Shown piece after piece: positions 46,890 to 57,031 of a stretch of DNA of 64,000 nucleotides. The DNA is from Guadua angustifolia (lineage: Eukaryota; Streptophyta; Magnoliopsida; Poales; Poaceae): positions 20,994,852 to 21,058,851 of the forward strand of contig CM070520.1 of the NCBI GenBank assembly GCA_036346375.1, given 5' to 3'. The stretch's first letter is position 1. Each line of letters starts with the position of its first letter. The notes under the pieces are model-generated. The model was not told where the DNA came from and made no database searches. It was given only the letters and a program-made list of their open reading frames with translations. The position numbers were made by a program, and so were the translations under genes.

Positions 46890-49800
46890 CAAGTTTGATC
46901 CTCTCGGATCTCTCGAAAGGCGGTAGGTCGTCGAACTGATTGTATTTTGCCTCGTCGTGCACATTGTCAACTCCAACGATCCTTTGTTTTCCGAACAACT
47001 ATGTTCCTTTTCTTATTACTAGGGTCACTATGTAGAAAACTTGCGAGACTTCGAAGCTAGTATTCGTGGGTCGGGTTTGTGGCCAAGATTGTTGAGGTCG
47101 ACGAGCCAGAACCCATAGTTGTCCACCTCCACACCATTAGGATGTTTGACCCAGTTGCAGCAAAATACGGGGATCTACATATCCCTTCCATAGTCGAGTT
47201 CCCAAATTTCTTCAATGATTCCATAGTAGGTGTTCTTCTCCCCTGTCGCATCTATGGCTTCTACCCAAACGCCATCGCTTTGGGCCAACGCCTTCTTGTC
47301 CTTTTGAATGGTATAAAACGGTACCCATTGATGTCATACGCTAGCCATGATGTTACCAGACTTGATGGGCCATGAGCCAACATTTTCAATGTTTCAGATC
47401 TTCGCCCTCACCATCTGGTATGTTTTGGTTCTTGAACCATGTGGTAAACATGCGCTTATTCTCTTCAGATCCAATCAACTTGGCGCCCGGATTTTCTCTT
47501 TCATGCTCTTCCGGTGTTGCTCCAATGACGGCTCCACTATCTTTAGTCAAGTTGCAAGACGGTGAAATGTGCTTGGTCCACATTCTTGTACTCATGGTCG
47601 ATGAATCTTTTCTTTCCCTTAGTCCCTTTACTACCAACCTCCCTCATGTCGAGGGATAGGCACACCAATCGGCCTTTCCGTGGGCATGAAGTAATCCGTG
47701 CAACACTCAATGACTTTCTCAGTATTGTAGCCCACAATAATGGAACCCTCTGGGTAAGCACGATTCCGTTGTAAGCTCTTAAGCAAGCCCATCCACCTCT
47801 CAAATGGAAACATCCAATGTAAGAATATCGTCCCAAAGACTTTACCTCCTCGACAAGGTGAACCAAGAGGTGCGGCATGATATCGAAAAAGGATGGAGGG
47901 AAGCACATCTCAAGTTGGTTTATAGTCTCTACTATGTAGTTCTGCAGATAGCTCAACTGTTCATCATCGATTACCTTCTGTGAAATCGCATTGCAGAAAT
48001 GACACAGCCGTGTGTTGGCCACCTTTACAAATGTTGAGTAGATACCCCTGATTGCAATTGGGAGCATTTGTGTCATCATGACGTGGTAGTCGTGAGACTT
48101 CATACCACTTATCTTTAAATCTTTCATCGATACTAGGTTTTTGATGTTGGATGAATAACCAGACGGGACTCTGACCCCGCGTAAGCACTTGCACACTGAT
48201 CTTTTCTCCTCAACTATCAGAGCGTAGCTTGCTGGGGAAGGTAATACTTTTCATGTGTTCTTTCTTGAGGGTGTAGTTCTTTCCTGATTTTAAGTACTAC
48301 TAAGTCTTTACGAGCTTTAAGACCATCCTTTGTCTTGTACTGAATATCCAACAAGAGACCTAGCACGCTTTCACAGACATTCTTTATGACATGCATGGCA
48401 TTGATGCTATGGCAAATTTCAAGTCCTTCCAAAGAGGGCAAATACTTGTGGAAAATTGACATCTTTTGAACAGACAACAGCGGAGGAACCTCCTCATTGG
48501 TATTCTTCCTCTTCGACCCTCTTTTGGCCCTTGACCGCTTCTTCCCGAAACCACCTTGATGTTCGACCATTCCAAACACTTTTTCCAGCTATGGCGCTTT
48601 GGAGCCACACCTTCCTCAACCGTATTGTCAAAATACTTGCCCATCTTGCGGTATTTGTGAGCTTCGAAGAAACGGCGGTGCCGCATGTACACTAACTTCG
48701 TGAGCATGGAAGGAATGTCGACACGCTTTCATCCATGCATACTACACAAGATGTCTTCCCTTTAATCGACCCGATAGGGCTAGCAGTATGGGTAATCACC
48801 GATGGTAACAAAAATAATGGCTTTTAGTGTGAAGTATCGTTGTTGAACCGATCCCACACTGACCCCATTGTGCCACAACATGGCCATATCTTCCATCAGT
48901 GGTTCGAGAAACACATCAATATCTACTCCAGGCTGTCTCGGACCTTGGATAAGAATGGACAACATTAGGTACCTTCTCATCATACATAGTCATGGAGGAA
49001 GGTTGTAGATGGACAGGACTACTGGCCAAGTGCTATGTGTGGCATTCCATTCACCGAGGGATTCATACCATCGGTACTCAGTGCGAACCTTACATTCCTA
49101 GGTTCGTTGCCGAAATCTGGATACATGCGATCAAAATTTCTCCATTGTCTACCATCGGCTGGGTGTCGAATCTTTTCATCTTTTCTGCGCTTGTCGAAAT
49201 GCCAACCCATTAGTTCGGAGTCCCTCTCATTCGAGTACAAACGTTTCAGGCAGCCAATAACTGGCAAGTACCACATCACCAACACAGGGATTCTTTTATT
49301 CTTGTCCATGCCTGAAGAAGTGTCTTCTTCGTTATTACCAGTAGTACTATTCTTGTTCTTCTTATTCTTCGTAGTCTTTGGTCAAGAATCATCATCGTCG
49401 TGGAGTCATCATTCTTCTTATACCACTCGCTTTGCACACCCGCATTGATCCAAGTCCGCGTAATCTTTACGGAAGAGGATACAGATGGTTCGGACATGCG
49501 TGTATCTTTTGCACATCCAATGACATCGAGTGATAAGCTTCTTCGCAAATAAGTGCTCGCGGCAAGGTGGGCAATCCATTAGCCTTCGGATGTATTTCTA
49601 CCAAGAGCCTCAACAGACGGTGAAACTCTTGTCCAACCATCCATTGCTAGCCTTCAACCGTAGAAGCATCAAGACCGTATGCAACACCAGAACTCGAGGA
49701 CAACCCTCGGATTCCTCATATAACGAGATCATTTGTTGCTTTGTGTAACGATCGACATTATCTAAACTCGTCATCTCCTTTAAAACCCGTGGTTCGACAT

Positions 49801-50187
49801 GGCGCAACATTTCTCTACATCGGCGATGCGACCATCATCTAGCAAACGAGCATGCACGTGAGCTTCATCTCCCAAACCATCGCAGTCGCCTCCGGCTTCG
49901 ATCATCCACGAGATCAGGATCAACGTCATCGGTTGTTTGCAATGTACGTTGCTCGCCATGGTTGGACCAACATGTGTAATCCTCTATAAAACCTCTTATG
50001 ATCAGGTGTGTTCTGATTACACTTAAATCTCTCCACCCTACATTGTTCTTACAGTCTTTGCATGGACAAAGTATTTCCGCTTCTTCTTACTCCAAAGCGC
50101 CCTTCGAGCGGCTTTAATAAAAGTTTCAAGCTCTTTGAGGAATACACCCTTATTTCTTGGGACATTGTACATCCATGCCCTTTCCAT
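46890..50187 (-). pseudogene. CACTA-B TNP2 transposase (frameshifted)
   Basis: Minus strand, starting at a likely true ATG (50187): MERAWMYNVPRNKGVFLKEL is the transposase-associated N-terminal domain. Next come DGLGDEAHVHARLLDDGRIA (near 49880), TLDNV-type sequence with LLRLKASNGWLDKSF (49810-49610), VLVMWYLPVIGCLKRLY and VRFALSTDGMNPS (49309-49019). Later are NAMHVIKNVCESVLGLLLDI (48579-48217), MKSHDYHVMMTQMLPIAIRG and FPPSFFDIMPHLLVHLVEEV (48196-47543). DUF4216-like remnants lie in 47400-46900. The order is that of a full TNP2 gene, but the frame changes several times and stops intervene. Splicing could explain some breaks, not all. Confidence 0.85.
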
Positions 50188-50308
50188 CTTGAACCTGAAA
50201 CAGAAAATCAGATCGAAATGTCAATTATTTAGATAGAACTTTAACAAGAGAACCCTAAGTTAAATACTATAAAATGATTTTATTAAAATCACGAAAGAAT
50301 GTAAGGTC

Positions 50309-50359
50309 CTCTCCCTCTAGAGAGGGGGACTGTTCTCTCCCTCTAGAGAGAGGGAGGGA
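50309..50359. repeat. Twin CTAGAG-centred palindromes
   Basis: CCTCTCCCTCTAGAGAGGG and TCTCTCCCTCTAGAGAGAGG stand side by side, separated by about ten bases. Each is an almost perfect palindrome about CTAG. They lie between the TNP2 start and the right-end repeats, in its probable 5' leader. Confidence 0.7.
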
Positions 50360-50689
50360 TACAAGATTTGTCTATAGATCTAGAAGGTGAGGGCTTCAAC
50401 CCCTCTCCCATGCACATTCTATCTACACTACAACTTCCTCTCCACAAGATATAAACTGAAATTACACAATTTAAACAAGTATGAAACCTCTACAAATGTC
50501 AGGAATGAGATGCTCTTACCTTAGAGAGTTAACTATTCCAAGGATTTCAAGTTCAAAACCTCCCCCTTGTTTTCACAATTTTGGGGCCGCTTGGAACTGC
50601 CGCAGAGAACGATCTGTTCGGAGCTTTAAAACGAAGTTTCCACAGACGGCTCCCTAAGACAACGGCCTCTGAAAAAATAATAACGACGA

Positions 50690-51475
50690 GCAAAACAGAC
50701 TCACGGATGATCCGTCAACGGACAAAAGAACCATACAGGAGTATTTTCTGGACGTTGGATTTCTCTATGTAGTGCCACTGTTGCAACATAACGGATGATC
50801 CGGTACGTCAATAAAAACTCATATCGGAGTATTGCCTAGACGTTGGATTTCTGTGTTTTGCAGGTATTATAGAACAAAGGATGATCCGGTACGTACATGA
50901 AAACGCATACCGGCATCTCCTTCGTCACAAGATATGCAGACAAGCATTTACAAAATTTAGATAGGCGGTTTGTTTAAGAACTATACCTTTAAAGACTTGA
51001 ACATCACCACAGGGGGTTCCTTAATTAATTAGGCCGTCAATATAATTAACTAAGGCGGCTTGCTTAACGTCATCACTTTGTGGAAATCGCGATTTCGCAT
51101 GCGGCTTCAGAAGAAAGCGGCTATGTAAAGATCGCATTTCCCAGCGGTTCCTTAAGAGAGCCGCCGAAGAGATAGTTTCCACAGGCGGCATCTAAAGGGC
51201 GCCGCCTGTGAAAAGATCATTATTTTCACAGGCGGTTTCTTAAGAGTGCCGCCTGTGAAGAGCATAGTTTCCACAGGCGGCATCTAAAGGGCACCGCCTG
51301 TGAAGAGATTAATATTTTCGCAGGCGGTTTCTTACGAGAGCCACCTGTGAAGATACCTTTACACATGCGGTTCTTAACCCTAAGGACCGCCTGCAGTCAT
51401 TTGAGGCGGCTCTCCTTTTAATCCGCCTGTGGAAAGAAATCCTTAGTGTCTAGGAAAATCATTTCTGTAGTAGTG
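50690..51475. repeat. CACTA-B right end: two repeat types and TIR
   Basis: The inner part (50690-50920) has three CGGATGATCCG-type units with a recurring GTATT..C..GACGTTGGATTTCT phrase. The outer part (50950-51475) has at least ten units such as TTTCCACAGGCGGCATCTAA, GCCGCCTGTGAAAAG and CACAGGCGGTTTCTTAAGAG, alternating in orientation, and ends in ATTTCTGTAGTAGTG. The outer type matches the left end. Confidence 0.9.
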
Positions 51476-51900
51476 TTATACTTAAGAACTATTCATTTGT
51501 CCTTAGTTAATCAAGGGACACCATCAACACATGATGAAGTGTTCTTTAATAATTAATAAGTCAAATAAACTCAATTTAAATTTTCATTTAAATTGACTTT
51601 TCAAGTTAGAGTATGAACTCCCCCTAGATGTGTGCATCCATGTAATATATGGATTGGGAAACATGATGTATATTTTATGGTTAATATAATGGGGACATTC
51701 ATATTTTAACTTGAATCCTAAGTATGCAATAAGATAATAGAAATGAATATGAGTACATACCTTGGGTTTTTCATTTTTCATCTAGATTTGAGACTAATAA
51801 GAATGTTGCTCAATAAACATGTTAGTCTCATAATGATTAGATTTGTCATTAAGCAATAATTAAACATCAATCACCAAAACCATTGAAGCTTGAACTTACA

Positions 51901-53640
51901 CCCAGGCTGCCTGCCTCCCGACACCCTCCACCCGCCTCACCTCCCGGCAGCCGGCGCCCTTCACCCGAGTCCCACCACGGTGCCGCCCTCCGCCAATCCT
52001 GCCAGGTCACAACCCTCCCTCCCGCCACCATCACCATTTCTCCTCCAGTCGACGCCACCCTCCTGGCGCTCTCCGTCCGGCCATCCGCCGCCATCTCTCC
52101 TGCTGGCCTTGGTAATGAACTTTATTTACATTACATGTTAGGTTTTGAATGATACTGGTGTGGAATTGAAGTTAGAGTTGGTTCTAAGCTTGGGTGATTA
52201 TTGCTTAATTGTTCTAGCAGCTGCCGTGCTATTGAAGAAGCGTAACTACATTTAGATTTCTTCACCCGTTTTAGTATCTTCAAATTACTTGCTGGGGTGT
52301 AATGTGGATCTCAGGTTTAATTTTTGTTGAGTGTGCAAATTGATGTTTTAGTATGCCAAAATGCCAATTTGAACAGTTTTGTCCCAAAATTTCTGGTAAG
52401 GATAGGCTACAGAATCAAAACCTTCACTTTGGTTCTAGATGCTGTTCTGACCTGAGTAGAACGAGGCAAAATAATTCTGTAACTTGCTATTTGTTTGCCT
52501 GTAATCCTCTTGAGTGTGATCTTTTGGTTTTGACACATACTTTATGTCTAAAAAACTTTATATTGCACTTTGCTGTCAGGTAGTTGAGTTTGTCAAAAGT
52601 AGCAGTGGTAGCTGAGCTACCTCGTTGATCAGTTAATATGTGCCTAGATCTTGTAAGCTATAATCCCCAGCATGATAATTTTTTTTACTTCTGCCTTCTA
52701 TAAAAGCAGGACCGTTTGTTCTGTGGTCTAAAAAAATTGACTTGTCTTGAGTCTGTAGCTTGAATTTATTTTTGAACTGTTACTTCCAATGTGATTGTCG
52801 TAGATGAGTATACGACCATAAACCATCTCAGCTTATGTCCATTATTAGCACTTCAAACGTCAATATACTACTTCTATGTGCGTTATGCCAATTTCGTTTG
52901 CTCACTTCTCATCCATTGAGTTGGAAATGTTGTGGTTTGTTTGGTTCGTATCTAGATGTGTGGATTGAAAAAGAACAAAATAATCTTTGCCTGTAGGAAG
53001 CTAAGACGAGAATGTAAGACGTCAAGCTACAACTGCCTCACCTCCTTTTTCTGCAGGAAGCTAAGGCGAGAACGTATCCGGTAGCACTCTGTTTTTCTCC
53101 CAAACAGACTGACCTGCAGGTTTTGATTTCATTGATAATTTGTGTAATGAAAAGTTATAGGTGGTTTTCCTGAACAAATGAAAAAAATTCAGAACTCCCA
53201 AGCAGGCCCTTAAATTTGGAAAACGGAGTTCAGGATTTTTATTAGTCTTGGTTTCGTACATTATCATAGTTCGTAGTGGTGATGTTTTGTTTTATGTGTT
53301 CCTTAAATTATAGTCTGTCCCTACTTGGAGTGATCAATTATGGCATAAATGGAAATTGATGGTGAACATGCATGTATTTTTTGAACAACCCGAAGTTGAA
53401 TGATCAACCCCAGTAGGGACATCACTTCTAACGGTCATGTTATCGGCTTATCGTAATATTATTTACGTATCATTCTATGTTTCGAAACTTATCATATGTG
53501 TACGTCCAAATTTAGAGTACTTTTGCAACTTTGTTGGACTGACCGATAAAACGACTTGTTAGACTATAATAATTTTGTTGCATGTTGAACTCATACGGTT
53601 GATTAATCAGTACTATATGTATGCTTTATATGGTATCTAC
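51901..53640. other. Right interior of the hAT-like element
   Basis: A GC-rich start (51901-52100) ends in a donor-like CCTTG|GTAATG, followed by intron-like AT-rich DNA. No transposase domain is visible. The open frames at 51867-52152 are the GC-rich duplication; later ones are short and unrecognised. Confidence 0.5.
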
Positions 53641-53841
53641 TTTCGCACGTTATCCGACAAAAATTATTCGATACCGACATACCGTATCGATTCTGCTCCG
53701 TATTCGATTCGAATCTGCAACCAATATTAACCGTGCCGTATTCATATCCGGTACTATCCGAATCCGATAAAAAATATGGTTTAGAATATAGAAAAGACGA
53801 TATCCGACCGAATCCAAGCCGATTGCACCCCTACCTATGGC

Positions 53842-56330
53842 ATCATAATCATTCATGCTTGTTTTCAATTGGGAAAATGGGGAACCAGCCGAGATGAGCC
53901 AAGCTTTAATTAATCTGTCGGGACAATTGGGGGTTAGTTTCTGCGCCTCCTGCTGACAATAATGCATGGTCGATCTCTGAAGAGTGAGGCGAGCGGACGA
54001 GTGTACCTGAACGGACGGCACCAGTGAACGGTCGAAAACGTAGGAGTATGTACGTACGTACTTAATAACGGGTACCCAAAGCATGGCTGTACGTATTGAA
54101 TTGTAACGGCTTCGATGAATGTTTCACATGCTATGTTGGTCGTCGTGGTACCAGCAGCTGCCCATATGCATCGACCGTGATTCGCGAGTACGGAAATTAG
54201 CTATTTGATTTTCACATGAACTTTAAATTAAAACTCCTGTATAGCTGAGACTTATAATAAAAGTTATATAAAAATTAGCAGATTAATTTATGTACAAATT
54301 CTAGAACAAAGATTGGGTGGAAATTAGCTATTGGTTTGTATATGAATTCTAACCTAAAATTTATATTCAAAATTAAATAAGAAAATAACAATATAAAATA
54401 GAAATTTGGATTAAAAAACAAAGGAAATTGCCGTGTACGAACTTCAAATAAAAACCACTACATAGCTAAAATTCGGAATACAAAGTAGTTAACAATCAAC
54501 AGCTGGATTTGTATATGAATTTTAGCCTAAAACTGATTTCAAAATTAAATAAAAAATAACCTAAAACTGAAGTAGTGAGTTTATAGCAAGTGTAGTAAAA
54601 AAATGCAAACTCAGAATAAAAATGAAAGGAAATTTTAAGTTATTTTTTAATTCCAAACTAAGTGAAAAATGAAAAAGAATATTCAAAATTAAAGCACCAA
54701 AATTATGGCAATTTGAAAAAAAATTAAAATAAGGTCAAGAAATTGATTTGTATATATAAATTAGGACTTGTTATCTATATATAATAAAAGTTTATGAGAG
54801 GTAGTTTACGATCGCTAAGAGAAAAGAGAATATGCAAAAAATTCTTGAGGAAAAGAAAAAATTTTGACCCTTATTTGATATTTTGATGGTCAAAGTTGCT
54901 AGTTGTTTTAAGGTTAAAAATAAATTAGACTTATTTGGAACGTGGGACCTTTTTTCGAATTACGTGAAAATTAAATTGTTACATGTAAAAATCCCACAAA
55001 TTTTATGTGGAATTGCTGTGATCCAAATCGGTACTTACGGTATAAAATTGGCAAGAAACATAAACATACCAACAAAGGCACCCTAATTCTGAACCCGGTG
55101 TTCCATACTGCACAGCCTCACGACCGTTTGTGCTCCAAAGAGAATCATCAACGAGACCCCTCTTTCTTCCCCCCTCTCCATCGATACAAAGGAGGGAAAA
55201 GAAGAACCGGCCGAAAACAGAAAAGACAGAGCTCTCACATTGACCTGAAAACAATCAAAGCTACACGACACTCCTTCTTTTCATCCCCTTTCTTTCTCCA
55301 TTTCTTTTGGCCGGCCAGACAGGGCAGGCATGCGATGCGATGCAGCGCCACGGATGATCGTGCACGACGCACCGACACCGGACAAAAACTACTATGATGC
55401 CGATGATGCATGGTGCCACTAGCATAGCCTCTCTCAAAAGCTGCAAAAGATCTTAACCCGATCGTAGAGCCACCACCACCAGTACATACGCTGCAGCACT
55501 GCTGGTAGTGATTTTTACTGGTCCAGATGCAGCAGGACCTAGCTGAGCAGCATAGGAAAAAGAATTCACCAGTGGGCAATAAACAAGGCGGCTGCTGCTG
55601 CTGGTGGTGCCGGTCAGAGAGGCTGCAGAAAAGCAGGGGGCAATGCACCGTGGAAGGCGATGGCACCTGCAGTTTTGCAATTGCATTTGCAAGCAACAGC
55701 AAGAGCTGAGCAGTGAGCAGGGCCAGGGCACAACAAAAAGCAATGCAAATATGAAATGGCAGCAGTGGATAGTAGTACTAGTACATTACTCACTCCTTCC
55801 AATGCAAATCAGTGTATTCAGATTTTATTCTCCATATACATATATTAAATACAGTGCTTATAGATACTAATAATTAGAGTTAGTCTAGTCAATTTTAATA
55901 CCTTCTTGGTCAATATACTAAAAGAAGAATTGAAGGATCTGTCTGGTGGAGGGGTGTTAGAAATACATCACTTCTTACAAAAGTATTGCTATGGTAATAT
56001 GGGAATGGGGACTTCAGCGTTATTTTGGACAGACATTTAGAATCACAATATTTATTGTCTCACATTTCTAGTTCTATATTCTTTTGCCAAAAAGACAGAC
56101 AGCTCAGTTTCATAGTTCCTAAGTAACCCAAGAATAAGACATAACTTTAATTTGCCACTTTCTGGTGATGCCTTTCATGAGTACAACTTGTTAATAGATG
56201 ACATCCAATGATTCTTGCCAATGAACAATTGCTTAGATACTTGGACTTACATTTGGAATAACAGCATATACACATCACAAGTTCTATAAGTATTCATTTC
56301 ATACAGTGGCCACACCAAAAACTTTTCATT
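53842..56330. other. Intergenic DNA, no supported gene
   Basis: 54200-54880 is AT-rich with recurring phrases such as AATTTTAGCCTAAAA. 55080-55740 is of moderate GC content with CTGCTGCTG-like runs; its open frames on both strands (for example 55702-55235 minus) match nothing I recognise. I see no RNA gene. Confidence 0.5.
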
Positions 56331-56345
56331 AGATTTGGCACTGTA

Positions 56346-56890
56346 AATGCGTGATGAAGCTCAAAGTGTTTGCATGGTTATTGCTTATGGGTAGATTGAA
56401 CACTAAAGATATGCTACATAGAAAACATTTTCATTCGGAGGACGGTCACTATTGTGTTTTATGCTAAGATGAACAAGTGGACACACTAAATCATCTGTTC
56501 TTCAATTACTCTTTCAGTATTGCATGCTGGAATATTATTGGATTACTTTGGGATAATACTTAGGATATTGTTCTAAAGGTAGAACGTACCAAGAACAACT
56601 TTGACTCTATTTTATATATGGAAATTATTACTATCGCAGCTTGGGTAATATGGAAACAAAGAAATGATTGGATATTTGACAGTATTGCTCCGAGTATATC
56701 AAACTGAAAAAGAATATTTATAAATGAGGTCTCTCTGCATGTGCATCGGGTTAAAGAGCAGCATATACAAAGCTTATTTGATTGGCTAGACTCTTTATCT
56801 TGATTTATTTCCCTAGTTTGAGCTTGTTTTTTCCGTTTAATTTTTTTACATAATCTTTGTACATCATCTTGTTCTCTTTATACACACACA
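56346..56890 (+). pseudogene. 3' end of a LINE (L1-type) ORF2, zf-RVT region
   Basis: The plus strand encodes KLKVFAWLLLMGRLNTKDML, HFHSEDGHYCVLC, a stop, DTLNHLFFNYSFSIACWNII and then, in another frame, ITIAAWVIWKQRNDWIFD and EQHIQSLFDWLDSLS. This order is typical of the zinc-binding region after the reverse transcriptase of plant L1 LINEs ('K.F.WLL...R.NT.D.L..R......CVLC...E...HLFF.C'). A T-rich 3' UTR ends near 56880. Only the 3' end is present, as expected for a 5'-truncated or decayed copy. It has one stop and one frameshift at least. Confidence 0.8.
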
Positions 56891-56904
56891 CATATATATA
56901 AGAA

Positions 56905-57031
56905 AAATATTTTTTACTCCTAGGTGTAGTTATTCCCACCTCTGAAATACTACTGAAACGAACCTGAAATACTCCTTTATCACTTTGGGTACACTCATAT
57001 ACTAATTATAAGATATTTCAATGTGAACCAC
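56905..57031. repeat. First half of an interrupted repeat (continues at 60247)
   Basis: The sequence from TTTTTACTCCTAGGTGTAG to GAACCAC matches 60560-60677, and 60247-60475 continues the match to 60678-60905. The unit is therefore a roughly 350-bp repeat in two tandem copies, the first split by solo LTR no. 2. Confidence 0.8.

Larger units (their letters stand above)
34674..51475 (-). mobile_element. CACTA-B: complete-ended 16.8-kb En/Spm-type transposon
   Basis: The ends are CACTACTACAGAAAT (from 34674) and its exact complement (to 51475), 15 matching bases, with TTA duplicated on both sides. Genes are on the minus strand: TNP2 (50187 to about 46890), a middle pseudogene (about 45600-43900) and a Transposase_24/Ulp1 gene (about 39525-35345). 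Sub-terminal repeats of the form CACAGGCGG...CCGCCTGTG occupy both ends. A second repeat type (CCGGATGATCCGG-like) is scattered internally. At 16.8 kb it is large for the family, mainly through internal repeats and extra sequence. All genes are broken. Confidence 0.9.
31814..51900. mobile_element. Solo LTR no. 1 (about 3.3 kb) split by CACTA-B
   Basis: It begins TGTAAGATCGAGGATGCGCC (31814) and ends TTGAACTTACA (51900), flanked by CCCAG at 31809-31813 and 51901-51905. Without CACTA-B and one TTA it is about 3,282 bp. It is related along its length to solo LTR no. 2 (57032-60241). No internal retrotransposon sequence remains. The phrase CCTAGAG...GTGAATAGGCG at the start resembles LTR ends I associate with Copia (SIRE/Maximus-like) elements, but superfamily and strand are not proven. 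It carries the ACACA-loop hairpins. Confidence 0.8.
31303..53833. mobile_element. hAT-like non-autonomous element (hosts nested insertions)
   Basis: The outer ends carry a 15-base inverted repeat: TAGGGGTGCAATCGG from 31303 and its complement ending at 53833. Similarity continues as GGATAT/ATATCC-rich DNA inside both ends (31318-31510 and 53640-53815). The flanking eight bases, CCTACAGC (31295-31302) and CCTATGGC (53834-53841), agree at six positions, as an old hAT-type duplication would. Without the nested solo LTR (31814-51900) the element is about 2.4 kb. No hAT transposase domain is visible, so it is non-autonomous. Superfamily is inferred from terminal style and duplication length. Confidence 0.6.

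Noticed and set aside
40715..50780. Inner CACTA ends marked by CACTACATGACG (40719) and GTAGTG (50770)
   Set aside because: The two ends match for only about eight bases, no 3-bp duplication is evident, and sub-terminal repeats continue outside the right candidate.
55235..55743. 155- and 96-codon minus-strand open frames as a host gene
   Set aside because: They are Cys/Ser-rich with CAG/CTG runs, have no recognisable domain, and are open in several frames together.
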